Origin: Devosia sp.
GTDB taxonomy: Bacteria; Pseudomonadota; Alphaproteobacteria; Rhizobiales; Devosiaceae
Assembly (NCBI RefSeq): GCF_014860165.1
Contig: NZ_JACZKG010000012.1
Span: 62,001 to 126,000 of the forward strand
DNA: 64,000 nt
Direction: 5' to 3'
The notes under the pieces are model-generated. The model ran no database searches. It worked only from the letters and a program-made list of their open reading frames with translations, and was not told where the DNA came from. How positions within the stretch are numbered: the first letter of the stretch is position 1; each line of letters starts with the position of its first letter. Positions 44,262 to 54,093 of the stretch are shown piece after piece. Made by a program: the position numbers and the translations under genes.

Positions 44262-45335
44262 TTGAGCAGGCACTTGTCACCGACCGCAGACAACGCACTC
44301 GCATCGCAACTCGAACTCGCTTTTGAAGACAATCGCCTCGCGGCCCAGCTGTATGGCGATTTCGACCAGAACCTCGCCCTCATCGAACAGCGGCTCAAGG
44401 TTTCGGCTACCCCCCGCGGCAATCACGTCCTGCTCAAAGGCGCGGCCAGCTCGGTCGACCAGGCCCGGCGCGTGCTCGAATCGCTCTATGGCTCGCTCGA
44501 GGAAGGCCGGACGATCGACATTTCCGATGTCGATGGCGTCATCCGCATGATCGAGACCGAGGACAGCCAGCTGACGCTGCCGACGCTGGAGCGCAAGGGC
44601 AAGGTGCGCATGGCCCAGATCGCCACGCGCAAATCCACCATCGTTGCCCGCACCCCGGCGCAGGACGCCTATATGCGCGCGATGGAGCGGAGCGAACTGG
44701 TCTTCGGCGTGGGGCCGGCCGGTACCGGCAAGACCTATCTGGCGGTGGCGCATGCCGCCTCGCTGCTCGAACGCGGGGACATCAACCGCATCATCCTCTC
44801 CCGCCCGGCCGTCGAAGCCGGCGAGCGCTTGGGGTTTCTCCCCGGCGACATGAAGGAGAAGGTCGATCCCTATCTGCGCCCGCTCTATGACGCGCTTTAC
44901 GACATGATGAAGCCTGAGAATGTCGAGCGCTGCATTACCTCTGGGATCATCGAAGTGGCGCCGCTCGCCTTCATGCGCGGCCGGACGCTGGCCAATGCCG
45001 TGGTCATCCTCGACGAGGCGCAGAATACCACGTCGATGCAGATGAAGATGTTTTTGACCCGCCTGGGCGAGAATTCGAAGATGATCGTCACGGGCGATCC
45101 GACCCAGGTCGACCTGCCGCGCGGCGAGAAATCGGGGCTGGTGGAGGCCATCGGGCTGCTTGATGGCGTCGAAGGCGTGCATATTTCCCGCTTCAACGAC
45201 AAGGATGTGGTGCGCCATGCCCTGGTCGGTCGCATCGTGCGGGCTTACGAGGCCGATACGGCCAGGAAGCTGGCCGAGAAGGACCGGGACACCGAGGGGC
45301 TGGCGCGGACATTGGGCGCATCGCCGCGGACCTGA
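44262..45335 (+). CDS. phoH: PhoH-like ATPase
   Basis: A 357-residue cytoplasmic P-loop protein. Walker A is FGVGPAGTGKTYLAVAHA near residue 155, Walker B is VVILDEAQNTT, and the sensor region MIVTGDPTQVDLPRGEKSGL is typical. An N-terminal KH-like segment (residues 25-85) suggests RNA binding. The start is a TTG with GGAG upstream, because no ATG fits the conserved length. PhoH proteins are tied to RNA and ribosome quality functions through genetic linkage to ybeY. The next gene follows after a decayed palindromic element. Confidence 0.92.
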   Translation: MSRHLSPTADNALASQLELAFEDNRLAAQLYGDFDQNLALIEQRLKVSATPRGNHVLLKGAASSVDQARRVLESLYGSLEEGRTIDISDVDGVIRMIETEDSQLTLPTLERKGKVRMAQIATRKSTIVARTPAQDAYMRAMERSELVFGVGPAGTGKTYLAVAHAASLLERGDINRIILSRPAVEAGERLGFLPGDMKEKVDPYLRPLYDALYDMMKPENVERCITSGIIEVAPLAFMRGRTLANAVVILDEAQNTTSMQMKMFLTRLGENSKMIVTGDPTQVDLPRGEKSGLVEAIGLLDGVEGVHISRFNDKDVVRHALVGRIVRAYEADTARKLAEKDRDTEGLARTLGASPRT

Positions 45336-45343
45336 CTCAACAC

Positions 45344-45453
45344 GATGGCATTCCGGCGCGAGCCGGAATGCATGCGGCGTGCTATCCTCCCTGCGGGTGA
45401 TGCGATAGACCACGGACATGGATCCCGGCCTGCGCCTGGATGACACCCGCGAA
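45344..45453. repeat. Decayed palindromic element, ATTCCCGC type
   Basis: GCATTCCGGC-GCGA-GCCGGAATGC is an intact short arm, and GGATCCCGGCCTGCGCC...GATGACACCCGC at the right is a mutated mate. It fills the phoH-ybeY gap and resembles the copy at 16122-16207. Confidence 0.5.
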
Positions 45454-45466
45454 AACCAGAAGACCG

Positions 45467-45943
45467 ATGCCCGCCACACCACCCATCGACATTGCCGTCA
45501 TCATCAATGACGAGGCCTGGCCCGACAATCTGGAGGCGCGGGCCGAGGAGGCGGTTTTCGCGGCGCTCAAGCTGGCCAAGCCCAGGATCAAGGGTGCAGC
45601 GGAGCTGTCGATCCTGCTGACCAATGATGAAGAGCAGCACGAGCTCAACCGGCAATGGCGCGGCAAGGACGGTTCCACCAATGTGCTGAGCTTTCCCCAG
45701 GTCGAACCGTTCGGGCCGGTCGTCGGGCTGCTGGGCGACATCACCCTGGCGCGGGAAACGCTGGAGCGCGAGGCGGCGGAGCAGGGCACCAGCTTCGCCG
45801 ACCATTTCACCCATCTCGTAGTGCATGGATTTCTGCATATTTTAGGCTATGATCACCTCACCGATGCGGAGGCCCTTCAAATGGAGAGCCTCGAAACCCA
45901 GATATTGGCGAGCCTTGGGGTCGAAGACCCCTATGCCGATTAG
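45467..45943 (+). CDS. ybeY: Endoribonuclease YbeY (16S rRNA maturation)
   Basis: A 158-residue zinc-dependent RNase for 16S rRNA 3' processing and ribosome quality control. The metal site HLVVHGFLHILGYDH near residue 118 holds all three histidines, and NRQWRGKDGSTNVLSFPQ carries the conserved substrate-side Arg and NVLSFP motif. The ATG at 45467 is preferred; one nine codons earlier is inside the repeat. It follows phoH and is followed by corC after 75 bp, as in most related genomes. Confidence 0.94.
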   Translation: MPATPPIDIAVIINDEAWPDNLEARAEEAVFAALKLAKPRIKGAAELSILLTNDEEQHELNRQWRGKDGSTNVLSFPQVEPFGPVVGLLGDITLARETLEREAAEQGTSFADHFTHLVVHGFLHILGYDHLTDAEALQMESLETQILASLGVEDPYAD

Positions 45944-46018
45944 GGCCGGAACGACTACAATCCGGGCATCATTCCCGTTTCGAGGACAGATAAGCCGCCT
46001 ATTTCGCGGCGAGAGACC

Positions 46019-47047
46019 ATGAACGATAGCGACAGTCTGGGCCCACAGGCGCCCACCAATCCCGAGCCTCCTTCTAGTCCCGCCTCCGTGCCAGCACGGG
46101 GGCCATCGATCTGGAACCGCCTGAGGGCCATGCTGGCCCGCAGTACGGTTTCGCTGCGCGACGACCTGCAGGTCGCGCTCGACGAGCAGGGCAGTGCGGA
46201 AACTGCCGACTTCTCCGAGAGCGAACGCACGATCCTGCAGAACGTGCTCAAGCTCTCCAACGTGTCGGTCGCCGACGTGATGGTGGAACGATCAGACATC
46301 CAGGCCATCGAGGCCGATGTCAATCTGGGCACGCTGATCGCCAAATTCCGCCAGGTGCGCCATTCGCGCCTGCCGGTTTATGACGACAATCTGGACAACA
46401 TTCTGGGCTTCATCCACGTCAAGGATGCGCTCAGCAAGATCACCGACCCGGTGACCGATCCGGCCAAGGAAGTGCCGGTGAAGCTGGTGTCCACGGTGCT
46501 CAAGCAGAAGATCATCCGGCTCGACCTGATGCGCGACGCCATGTTCGTGCCCACCTTCATGCCGGTTGGCGACCTGCTGCAATCGATGCGCGCCTCGCGG
46601 GTGCATATGGCCATCGTGATCGACGAATATGGCGGCACCGATGGCCTGGTCACCATCGAGGACCTTCTCGAGGCCGTGGTCGGCGAGATCGAGGACGAGC
46701 ATGACGAACTGGCTGCGGCGCTGATCCGCAAGGTGGGCGTCGATACCTATATCGCCGATGCCCGGGCCGAACTGAGCGATGTGCAGAAGCTGATCGGGCC
46801 CGATTTCGATCCGGGCGACTATGCCGAAGACGTGGAAACCATTGGCGGGCTGGTCTTCGACCTGGCCGGTCACGTCCCCAAGCGCGGCGAGCGCGTGACG
46901 CGGCTGGACGGTTTCGAATTCGAGATCCTGGCCGCCGACAGCCGCCGCATCAAGCGCCTGCGCATCAGGCGCAAGCGGGAAGAGACAGGCGAGCCATTGG
47001 CCATCACCGACCAGCGCAGCGACGCGGAGAAGGCGGCGGCGGAGTAG
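46019..47047 (+). CDS. CorC/HlyC-type CBS-domain protein
   Basis: A 342-residue cytoplasmic protein of the CorC/hemolysin C family. Two CBS domains (about residues 85-145 and 150-210; VMVERSDIQAIEAD, RHSRLPVYDDNLDNILGFIHVKDAL, AIVIDEYGGTDGLVTIEDLLEAVVGEI) are followed by a CorC_HlyC transporter-associated domain (GDYAEDVETIGGLVFDLAGHVPKRGE). The membrane DUF21 part of larger homologues is absent. CorC was linked to magnesium and cobalt efflux, but bacterial members may bind nucleotides. The usual downstream gene lnt is missing; a terminator follows. Confidence 0.92.
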   Translation: MNDSDSLGPQAPTNPEPPSSPASVPARGPSIWNRLRAMLARSTVSLRDDLQVALDEQGSAETADFSESERTILQNVLKLSNVSVADVMVERSDIQAIEADVNLGTLIAKFRQVRHSRLPVYDDNLDNILGFIHVKDALSKITDPVTDPAKEVPVKLVSTVLKQKIIRLDLMRDAMFVPTFMPVGDLLQSMRASRVHMAIVIDEYGGTDGLVTIEDLLEAVVGEIEDEHDELAAALIRKVGVDTYIADARAELSDVQKLIGPDFDPGDYAEDVETIGGLVFDLAGHVPKRGERVTRLDGFEFEILAADSRRIKRLRIRRKREETGEPLAITDQRSDAEKAAAE

Positions 47048-47092
47048 GGAACTTCTTCACCCGCCCCCCGAAGGGAGAGGTGGGAGCAAACA

Positions 47093-47122
47093 AAAGGCCC
47101 GGTGATCACTCACCGGGCCTTT
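47093..47122. terminator. Bidirectional terminator between corC and nfuA
   Basis: AAAGGCCCGGTGA-TCAC-TCACCGGGCCTTT is a perfect 13-bp stem between converging genes. Confidence 0.9.
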
Positions 47123-47146
47123 GGCTTGCTGCTTAATTGATCCTGC

Positions 47147-47713
47147 TCAGACCTGCTGGACGGCTTCGACGCCCGGCACGAAGTGGCGGAGCAGGTTTTC
47201 GATGCCGCTCTTGAGCGTGGCGGTCGAAGACGGGCAGCCGGAGCAGGCGCCCTGCATGTGGAGGAACACGGTGCCCTCCTTGAAGCCCTTGAAGGTGATG
47301 TCGCCGCCATCCATGGCCACGGCCGGACGGACGCGGGTGGCCAGCAATTCCTTGATGACTTCCACGGTCTCGCTGTCTTCTTCCTCGAAGAATTCATCGA
47401 CCTCGTCAAAGTTGGCAACCTCGACGCCGCCCTCGACAATCACGGGCTTGCCGGACAGGAAATGGTCCATGATGACGCCGAGAATGGCCGGCTTGATATG
47501 GGCCCAGTTGGTGTCGTCCTTGGTGACCGAGATGAAATCGGAGCCGAGGAACACGCCGGTGACGCCGGAAATGGAGAACAGGCCCTGCGCCAGGGGTGAG
47601 TTGACCGAGGCCTCGGGGCTGCGGAAATCGCGCGGTTCACCGACCAGCACGTCGCGCCCCGGCAGGAATTTCAGGGTCGCGGGATTGGGCGTGGCTTCGG
47701 TCTGGATGAACAT
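47147..47713 (-). CDS. nfuA: NfuA-type Fe-S cluster carrier
   Basis: A 188-residue scaffold/carrier. The N-terminal Nfu_N domain (residues 1-90; TPNPATLKFLPGRDVL, ASVNSPLAQGLFSISGV) is followed by the NifU-like domain with GGDITFKGFKEGTVFLHMQGACSGCPSS; the CSGC binds a 4Fe-4S cluster between two monomers. It transfers clusters to target enzymes under stress or low iron. Its promoter contains an Irr-type iron box overlapping the -10. It is the last gene of the mutS-side leftward series (mutS-glnD-murJ-trpS-usp), separated from usp by a repeat. Confidence 0.95.
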   Translation of the reverse strand: MFIQTEATPNPATLKFLPGRDVLVGEPRDFRSPEASVNSPLAQGLFSISGVTGVFLGSDFISVTKDDTNWAHIKPAILGVIMDHFLSGKPVIVEGGVEVANFDEVDEFFEEEDSETVEVIKELLATRVRPAVAMDGGDITFKGFKEGTVFLHMQGACSGCPSSTATLKSGIENLLRHFVPGVEAVQQV

Positions 47714-47734
47714 CGGGCGGGCCTGCGGTTTACG

Positions 47735-47776
47735 ATTAGAACGCTTCTAAAATAGACTTTTGCAGTCAGGATGCAA
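47735..47776 (-). promoter_or_regulatory. nfuA promoter with Irr-type iron box
   Basis: On the minus strand TTTTAGAAGCGTTCTAAT (47752-47735) matches the TTTAGAA-N3-TTCTAAA iron control element bound by Irr in Hyphomicrobiales. TTGCAT (47776-47771), 16 bp and TATTTT (47754-47749) form the promoter, so the box overlaps the -10 and the start of transcription. Repression by Irr at low iron is the expected outcome. Confidence 0.75.
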
Positions 47777-47831
47777 GGGGAAAGGCGCGGGAGGAGGGCT
47801 ATGTGTCGTAGCACGCCCACCTATCGCTGAT

Positions 47832-47917
47832 CGTCACACTCGGGCTTGACCCGAGGGGTCTTCACCTGCTGCTCGTTCGGTAAGTGCAGCGCCCTCGGGT
47901 CAAGCCCGAGGGTGACG
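47832..47917. repeat. 86-bp inverted-repeat element, copy 2
   Basis: CGTCACACTCGGGCTTGACCCGAGGGG is mirrored by CCCTCGGGTCAAGCCCGAGGGTGACG, length 86 bp, between nfuA and usp. Confidence 0.88.
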
Positions 47918-47967
47918 TCTGGTGGTGGCGGTCCGTCTGTGCACGCGTGCGCATAGCTCGACAGCGC

Positions 47968-48441
47968 CTAGCAGATCGCGATGATCTCTTCGTCGCTCAT
48001 CCGGCCCGGCACAATCGTCAGCGGGATGGGGAGGGCGTTGGCCCTGGAGGCGAAGTGCATCACCAGCGGGCCCGGGCCGTCACTGGAGGTGGATGCGGCG
48101 AGCGCCAGGATGGCGATGTCGCGATCCTGGTCGATCACCCGCTCGATTTCCTCTGCGGCCTCACCCTCGCGAATCACCGACTCCACCTTGACCTCGCCGA
48201 TATCGCGCAGGCGCGCCAGGCGGGTATCGAGGTTGCGCTCGGCCTCTTCCACCGCTTCGGCGCGCAGCACGTCCTCGACCCCCAGGCCGATGAATTCGGG
48301 CTTCTGCACCACGGTCATCAGCACCACCGTGCCGCCGGTGCGCTTGACGCGGTAGGCGGCAAAGGTCAGGGCCCGTTCGCATTCGGGCGTCTCGTCGATG
48401 ACCACGAGGAATTTGCGCTTGTATTCGACCTGCGAAACCAT
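47968..48441 (-). CDS. Universal stress protein (UspA family)
   Basis: A 157-residue cytoplasmic UspA-fold protein. It begins YKRKFLVVIDETPECERALTFAAYRVKRTG, the strand-helix start of the domain. The C-terminal ATP-loop pattern of UspFG types (G-2x-G-9x-G-S/T) is only partially visible (LAASTSSDGPGPLVMHFASRA), so nucleotide binding is uncertain. Members respond to stress and nutrient limitation. It follows trpS by 14 bases on the same strand and is probably co-transcribed, an order seen in related genomes. Confidence 0.88.
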   Translation of the reverse strand: MVSQVEYKRKFLVVIDETPECERALTFAAYRVKRTGGTVVLMTVVQKPEFIGLGVEDVLRAEAVEEAERNLDTRLARLRDIGEVKVESVIREGEAAEEIERVIDQDRDIAILALAASTSSDGPGPLVMHFASRANALPIPLTIVPGRMSDEEIIAIC

Positions 48442-48455
48442 GATGCCCCCTGCTG

Positions 48456-49487
48456 CTAGCGAATGAAGCCGACGATATTGCGGATATCGGCCATGATGGG
48501 CTGGGCTATCGCCCGGGCCCGGTCGGCGCCGCCGCGCAGGATGGCGTCCATTTCGCCGCGATCGGCGACCAGCCGCTTCATTTCGTCGGCGATGGGCGAC
48601 AGCACCGAGACGGCGAGATCACCCAGAGCCGGCTTGAACTTGCCCCAGCCCTGGCCGCCGAATTCGCCCAGCACATCATCGACCGATCGGTTGGACAAGG
48701 CGGCATAGATGCCCACGAGGTTTTCTGCCTCGAGGCGCCCGGCAAGGCCGGCGGCTTCGCTGGGCAGCGCATCGGCGTCAGTGGTGGCGCGCTTGATCTT
48801 TTTGGCGATCGTATCGGCGTCGTCCATCATGTAAATGGTCGACATATCCGAGGCGTCGGACTTGCTCATCTTCTTTGAACCGTCCTTGAGCGACTTGACC
48901 CGCATGGCGGGCCCCGTCGCGAGGGTCTCGGTGATGGGGAAGAAGTCGCCCTTGAAGCCCAGCGCTTTGATCTGCTTGCGGAAATCGTGGTTGAATTTCT
49001 TGGCGATATCGCGCGTCAGCTCGAGATGCTGCTTCTGGTCCTCGCCCACGGGAACGCCGGTGGCTTTGTAGAGCAGGATGTCGGCGGCCATGAGGCTCGG
49101 ATAGGCGAACAGGCCGAGCGAGACATTCTCGGAATTCTCGCCGGCCTTGTCCTTGAACTGGGTCATGCGGGCCATCCAGCCCATGCGCGCCACGCAGTTG
49201 AAGATCCAGCTCAGCTCGGCATGTTCCATGACCTGGGACTGGTTGAAGATGATCGAGCGCGCAGGATCTAGGCCGGCGGCGATATAGGCGGCAGCAATCT
49301 CATAGGTCCAGCGCTTGAGGTCCTCGGGCTCCTGCCACACGGTGATGGCATGCATATCGACCACGCAATAGATGGTCTCATGCGTGTCCTGCAGGGGCAC
49401 GAAGCGGCGGATAGCGCCGAGATAGTTGCCCAGATGCAGATCGCCCGAAGGCTTGATGCCGGAAAAGACGCGGGGGGTGAAGGTCAT
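48456..49487 (-). CDS. trpS: Tryptophanyl-tRNA synthetase
   Basis: A 343-residue class I aminoacyl-tRNA synthetase charging tRNA-Trp. The HIGH-like motif is [12 protein letters not shown] near residue 15 and the KMSKS motif is [10 protein letters not shown] near residue 205. TrpS-specific [33 protein letters not shown] is intact. The start [15 protein letters not shown] was chosen because it matches the family; a longer in-frame reading extends through the promoter. No trp leader or T-box is expected in this lineage and none was seen in 49488-49578. Confidence 0.96.
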   Translation of the reverse strand: MTFTPRVFSGIKPSGDLHLGNYLGAIRRFVPLQDTHETIYCVVDMHAITVWQEPEDLKRWTYEIAAAYIAAGLDPARSIIFNQSQVMEHAELSWIFNCVARMGWMARMTQFKDKAGENSENVSLGLFAYPSLMAADILLYKATGVPVGEDQKQHLELTRDIAKKFNHDFRKQIKALGFKGDFFPITETLATGPAMRVKSLKDGSKKMSKSDASDMSTIYMMDDADTIAKKIKRATTDADALPSEAAGLAGRLEAENLVGIYAALSNRSVDDVLGEFGGQGWGKFKPALGDLAVSVLSPIADEMKRLVADRGEMDAILRGGADRARAIAQPIMADIRNIVGFIR

Positions 49488-49578
49488 GGATAAGCGCTTA
49501 TTTTTGGCTGTTCGGCTCCTTCTATATGCGTATCCGCTTATTGGGAACCAGCGCCAATACAAACTCGGTGGGGATGCT

Positions 49579-51141
49579 TCAGCCCCGGCGCCGCAGCCGG
49601 CGCAGCAGCAGGCCCAAAGGCTGGGCGCCGCTGACATGCACCAGGGTGAAGTAAACCACCATGCCGAAGCCGACCAGCACGGCGAGCAGGCCTGCCTGCT
49701 GCCAGAGCGGGGCGCCGGCGGCGAAATAGGGGGCGCCGCGCTGGGCGAGGAGGTATAGGGCGCCGCCCATGACGGCGCTGACCAGGATGATTAGTCCATG
49801 CTTGCCCCATTCGGCAGGGCTCATGCGGAAGTGGCCGCGCCGGGCCAGGAACAGCGCCAGCAGGGCCGCATTGAGCCAGGCCGAGGCGGAGGTGGCAATG
49901 GCGATGCCGACATGGACGAGGCTGGGAAACAGCAGCAGCGACAGGCCGATATTGGCGACGACGGAAATGCCGGCAAAGATGGTGGGGGTGACCGTGTCCT
50001 CGCGGGCGAAATAGCCCGGCTGCAGCACGCGGATCAGCACATAGGCGGGCAGGCCCGTGGCGAAGGCGATGAGGGCCTGGGCGGTCTGCGTGGTGGCCAG
50101 CGCGTCGAAGGCGCCGCGCTCGAACAGCACCCGGACGATGGGTTCGGCCAGGGCGATCAGCGCCATTGCGGCCGGCATGGAGAGCAGCATGGCGGCCAGC
50201 AGCGACTGGTCCTGGGTGGCGCGGGCCTCGTTGTCGCGGCCGCCCTTGAGATGCCTCGACAGCTCGGGCAGCAGCACCGTGCCGATGGCGATGCCGATAA
50301 TGCCGAGCGGCAGCTGGTAGAGCCGGTCGGCATAGTTGAGGATGGCAATGGCATTGTCGGCACCCGAGGCGATGATGGTGCCCACGAAGATGTTGATCTG
50401 GGTAATGCCGCCGGTGAGGATGGCCGGAATTGCCAGCATCCAGAAGCGGCGCACCTCGGGGTCGATCCGGGGCAGGCGGAATTCGGGGACGAAGTCGGCG
50501 CGGCGGATGGCCGACCAGACCAGCCAGAGCTGGGCGAGACCGCCCGTCATGGTGGCAACGCTTACCCAGATGGCCGAGCCAGCGGGATCCTGGACCCAGA
50601 AGGTCACCAGCGGGATCATGGCGGCAATATTGACCAGGTTGAGAATGACCGGCGCGAAGGCGGCGGCGAAGAAGCGGCCCAGGGAATTCAGAATCGCGCC
50701 ATAGGCCGCCATCAGCGACATGCAGGCGAGATAGGGGAACATGATGCGCGTCAGCAGCACTGTGAGCTCGAACTTCTCCTTGTCGTCGACAAAGCCGGGG
50801 ACGAAGGCGAGCATGAGCTGTGGCATGAAGATTTCGGCGAGGATGGTGACCACGACCAGCGCGGCCAGCAGCCAGGCAATGATGCGCGACGCCAGATCCA
50901 GCGCCGCATCGGGCCCGGAGCGTTCGAGGGCTCCCGAGAACATGGGCACGAAGGCGGTGTTGAAGGCGCCCTCGGCGAAGAGGCGCCGGAACAGATTGGG
51001 GAAGCGGAAGGCCGCAAAGAAGGCGTCGGCCGCCGGCCCGGTGCCGAGCACGGCCGCCATCAGCGCATCGCGGACGAAGCCGGCGATACGGCTGACGAGA
51101 GTCAGGCCGCCGACGGAGAGGAAATTACGGTAGAGGCTCAT
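49579..51141 (-). CDS. murJ: Lipid II flippase MurJ
   Basis: A 520-residue inner-membrane protein with about 14 transmembrane segments that flips lipid II for peptidoglycan synthesis. The N-terminus [58 protein letters not shown] contains the conserved charged motif with arginines essential in MurJ. The gene follows glnD after a palindromic element of 131 bp and precedes trpS. mutS-glnD-murJ-trpS is a conserved Hyphomicrobiales block. Confidence 0.95.
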   Translation of the reverse strand: MSLYRNFLSVGGLTLVSRIAGFVRDALMAAVLGTGPAADAFFAAFRFPNLFRRLFAEGAFNTAFVPMFSGALERSGPDAALDLASRIIAWLLAALVVVTILAEIFMPQLMLAFVPGFVDDKEKFELTVLLTRIMFPYLACMSLMAAYGAILNSLGRFFAAAFAPVILNLVNIAAMIPLVTFWVQDPAGSAIWVSVATMTGGLAQLWLVWSAIRRADFVPEFRLPRIDPEVRRFWMLAIPAILTGGITQINIFVGTIIASGADNAIAILNYADRLYQLPLGIIGIAIGTVLLPELSRHLKGGRDNEARATQDQSLLAAMLLSMPAAMALIALAEPIVRVLFERGAFDALATTQTAQALIAFATGLPAYVLIRVLQPGYFAREDTVTPTIFAGISVVANIGLSLLLFPSLVHVGIAIATSASAWLNAALLALFLARRGHFRMSPAEWGKHGLIILVSAVMGGALYLLAQRGAPYFAAGAPLWQQAGLLAVLVGFGMVVYFTLVHVSGAQPLGLLLRRLRRRG

Positions 51142-51157
51142 GGGTGGGTTTGTGGGT

Positions 51158-51288
51158 GTGGCCCCACCCCCTCCTGGCCTCCCCCATCAAGGGGGAGGTG
51201 TTCGCTCCATTCATTGGCTACTATCGCGCCAAAACCACAAGATGGTACCTCCCCCCTGATGGGGGAGGCCAGGAGGGGGTGGGGCCAC
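51158..51288. repeat. Large intergenic inverted repeat (CCCCACCCCCTCC type)
   Basis: GTGGCCCCACCCCCTCCTGG... is mirrored by CCAGGAGGGGGTGGGGCCAC over 131 bp, with inner arms CCTCCCCCATCAAGGGGGAGGTG and ACCTCCCCCCTGATGGGGGAGG. It fills the glnD-murJ gap and belongs to a third element type. Confidence 0.85.
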
Positions 51289-51297
51289 AGGCCCGAT

Positions 51298-54093
51298 TTA
51301 TCCATTGGCCACCTTGGCCTCGCCACGCGGATGGAACACGGCCATCAAGGCGTCGTGAATTTTGCGCTGGCGCGGCTTGGACATGATCTTCTGGCCGGTC
51401 AGATCGGTGACGTAGAAGACGTCGACGGCCTTTTCGCCATAGGTGCCGATATGAGCCGAGCCGATGGTGAGGTTGAGATCGGAAATCTGGTGGGTCAGCG
51501 AATGCAGCAGGCCCATGCGGTCGAGGCCGCTGACCTCGATGACCGTGAATTTCTCGCTGAGCGCATTGGAGACCGTGACCTGCGCGGGCAGGGCAAAGGG
51601 CTTGAGACGCTTGTTGTGGCGGCTTTCCTTGCCCAGGTCGATCAGGATGGTGCGCTTGCCCTGCAGCAACTGCTTGACCGTATCGATGATGCGCGTGGCG
51701 CGGACCTTCTCATCCTCGTCGGAGGTAAAGCTGCGGCGCAGCCGGAAGGTGTCGAGTGCATGGCCGTCGCGCGTGGAAAAGATCTGCGCGCCGATGATGG
51801 AGGCATCCTGCATGGTGCAGGCGCCAGCAATCAGCGACAGCAGGCGCGGATGGTCGGGGGTATAGAAAGAAACCTCGGTAATACCCTCGAAGGCCTTGAT
51901 GCGGATGGAGCCGGCAAAGGGCTCGCCGGCCATGTCGGCCTGGCGGATCATGCGGGCATGTTCGAGCTGCAGCTCGGGTTCGGCGCGCAGCCAGTAGTGG
52001 TCGTAGTGCCTGTTGACATAGGCTTCCACATCGCCCGGCGGCCAAGCCTCGAGCGACTGAGCCAGCTGTTGGCGTGCCTGGTTGATGCGATCCGATTGGG
52101 TGACCTGGCTATGGCCGCCCGACAAGAGCGGTTCGGTGGCGTAATAGAGGGCCCGCAGCAGGCTGCCCTTCCAGCCGGTCCAGACGCCTGGGCCGACGGC
52201 GCGGATGTCGCAGGCGGTCAGGATCATCAGCAAGGCCAGGCGCTGGGGCGATTGCACCACGTCGGCGAAGGCCCGCGCGGTTTCCGGGTCCTGAATGTCG
52301 CGGGCCTGGGCAATCTCGCTCATCAGCAGGTGATATTCGATGAGCCAGGCAACGGTGTCGGTCTCGGCCGGCGAGAGGCCAAAGCGCGGGCAAAGCTTGC
52401 GGGCGATGCGGGCGCCGGCAATGGAATGATCTTCCGGCCTGCCCTTGGCGATGTCGTGCAGGAACAGCGCAACATAGAGCAGGCGCGTGTCGTTGAGCTG
52501 GGGCAGCAGCTCATGGGTCAGCGGCAGCTGGTCGCGGAGGCCGCCATTGGCGATGTCGGCCATGACGCCGACCGAGCGGATCAGGTGCTCGTCCACCGTA
52601 TAGTGGTGGTACATGTTGAACTGCATCAGCGCGACGATCTTGCCGAAATCGGGCACGAACTTGCCGAGCACGCCGCTCTCGTTCATCTGGCGCAGGATGC
52701 GCTCGACCGATTGCGGCGCCGTCAGGATGGTCAGGAAGTGCTCGTTGGCCCTGGGGTCGTTCCGCAGCTTGTTGTCGATCAGCCGCAGTGAGCGGGCGAT
52801 ATGCTTGATGGCATCGGGATGGAACAGCAGCTGTTCGCGGCCGGCCACCAGGAACATGCGGATCAGGTTGACCGGATCCTTTTCGAAGACGTCTGATCGG
52901 GCAATGTTGAGCCGGCCGGTATCGAGCACGAAATCGGTCTCGCCCTTGATCTTGCTCTTGCCGGAGCGAAAGGGCGCCAGCACGCGGCCGACCAGGTCCA
53001 TGTCCTTGGCGTGGTTGAACTCGAGGCTGGCGCAGATGATGCGCGTCAGGTCGCCCACATCCTTGGCGACCAGGAAATAGCGCTTCATGAAGCGTTCGAC
53101 CCCCAGCATGCCGATGCGCTGGGCATAGCCCATGCGCTCGGCCAGCTCGGGCTGCATGTCGAAGGTCAGCTTTTCCTCGGCGCGGCCGGTGACGAAGTGG
53201 AGGTGGCAGCGCACCGCCCAGAGAAAATCCTCGGCGCGGTAGAAGAGCCGGTATTCGGCGGCCGAAAGCACGCCCTTGCCGACCAGCTCGTGCGAGGTCT
53301 TGACCTGGTAGAAGTATTTGCCGATCCAGAACAGGGTGTTGAGGTCGCGCAGCCCCCCCTTGCCGTCCTTGATGTTGGGCTCGACCACATAGCGGGTATT
53401 GCCCATGAGCTTGTGGCGCTCGTCGCGCTCGGCCATTTTGGCAGCGATGAATTCGGGGCCGGTGCGGGGCATGATCTCGGTCTCGAAGCGCGAGACGAGA
53501 TTGTCGAACAGGCTGCGGTCGCCGGTGACGAAGCGGGCTTCGAGCGTGGCGGTGCGCACCGTCATGTCGGCACGGGCCATGCGCAGGCATTCATCGACCG
53601 AGCGGACGGCGTGGCCGACCTTCTGGCCGAGATCCCACAGCATGTAGAGGATGTATTCGGTGACCTGCTCGCCCCAGGGCGTCTGCTTGTAGGGCAGGAT
53701 GAACAGCAGGTCGATGTCGGACCCGGGCGCCAGGGTGCCGCGACCGTAGCCGCCGACGGCCGACAGGGCGATGGCCTCGGCCCCAGAGGGATTGTCGACC
53801 GGATAAACGCGGCGGGTGGCGAACATGTGCACCGCGGCGATGATCTCGTCCTGCGCGGCGCTCAGGTTCTGGGCGCAGCGGGTGCCCTTGCCCGAGGCGA
53901 TGAGCTCGGCCTCGGCCTGCTTGCGGGCCTCGGCGAGGGTCTTGCGGATATGCGCCAGGACGGCGGTGCGGGCCGTGGAGGATTTGGGCGCTTCATCGCC
54001 GATTACCGCATCGAGCTCACCGAAAATGGTCTCGGCGGACTTGAGGGTGAATAGCGGTTTTCGCGGCCTTGCCTCAGCTTCGGCGAGCATCAT
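51298..54093 (-). CDS. glnD: Bifunctional [protein-PII] uridylyltransferase/uridylyl-removing enzyme
   Basis: A 931-residue nitrogen sensor that uridylylates and deuridylylates PII proteins according to glutamine. The nucleotidyltransferase domain has GGYGRGTLAPGSDIDLLF near residue 111. The HD hydrolase domain contains LFLHDIAKGRPEDHSIAG near residue 542. Two ACT domains (about 720-800 and 830-910; EVSFYTPDHPRLLSLIAGAC and VIEVSGLDRMGLLHSLTHQI) bind glutamine. Its start overlaps the mutS stop by 20 bp, the conserved mutS-glnD arrangement. The length is normal. Confidence 0.96.
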   Translation of the reverse strand: MMLAEAEARPRKPLFTLKSAETIFGELDAVIGDEAPKSSTARTAVLAHIRKTLAEARKQAEAELIASGKGTRCAQNLSAAQDEIIAAVHMFATRRVYPVDNPSGAEAIALSAVGGYGRGTLAPGSDIDLLFILPYKQTPWGEQVTEYILYMLWDLGQKVGHAVRSVDECLRMARADMTVRTATLEARFVTGDRSLFDNLVSRFETEIMPRTGPEFIAAKMAERDERHKLMGNTRYVVEPNIKDGKGGLRDLNTLFWIGKYFYQVKTSHELVGKGVLSAAEYRLFYRAEDFLWAVRCHLHFVTGRAEEKLTFDMQPELAERMGYAQRIGMLGVERFMKRYFLVAKDVGDLTRIICASLEFNHAKDMDLVGRVLAPFRSGKSKIKGETDFVLDTGRLNIARSDVFEKDPVNLIRMFLVAGREQLLFHPDAIKHIARSLRLIDNKLRNDPRANEHFLTILTAPQSVERILRQMNESGVLGKFVPDFGKIVALMQFNMYHHYTVDEHLIRSVGVMADIANGGLRDQLPLTHELLPQLNDTRLLYVALFLHDIAKGRPEDHSIAGARIARKLCPRFGLSPAETDTVAWLIEYHLLMSEIAQARDIQDPETARAFADVVQSPQRLALLMILTACDIRAVGPGVWTGWKGSLLRALYYATEPLLSGGHSQVTQSDRINQARQQLAQSLEAWPPGDVEAYVNRHYDHYWLRAEPELQLEHARMIRQADMAGEPFAGSIRIKAFEGITEVSFYTPDHPRLLSLIAGACTMQDASIIGAQIFSTRDGHALDTFRLRRSFTSDEDEKVRATRIIDTVKQLLQGKRTILIDLGKESRHNKRLKPFALPAQVTVSNALSEKFTVIEVSGLDRMGLLHSLTHQISDLNLTIGSAHIGTYGEKAVDVFYVTDLTGQKIMSKPRQRKIHDALMAVFHPRGEAKVANG

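Noticed and set aside
49798..52791. 997-codon plus-strand open frame
   Set aside because: Antisense to murJ and glnD, whose families are unambiguous; the frame has Gly/His/Gln-rich low-complexity composition typical of a GC-rich shadow.
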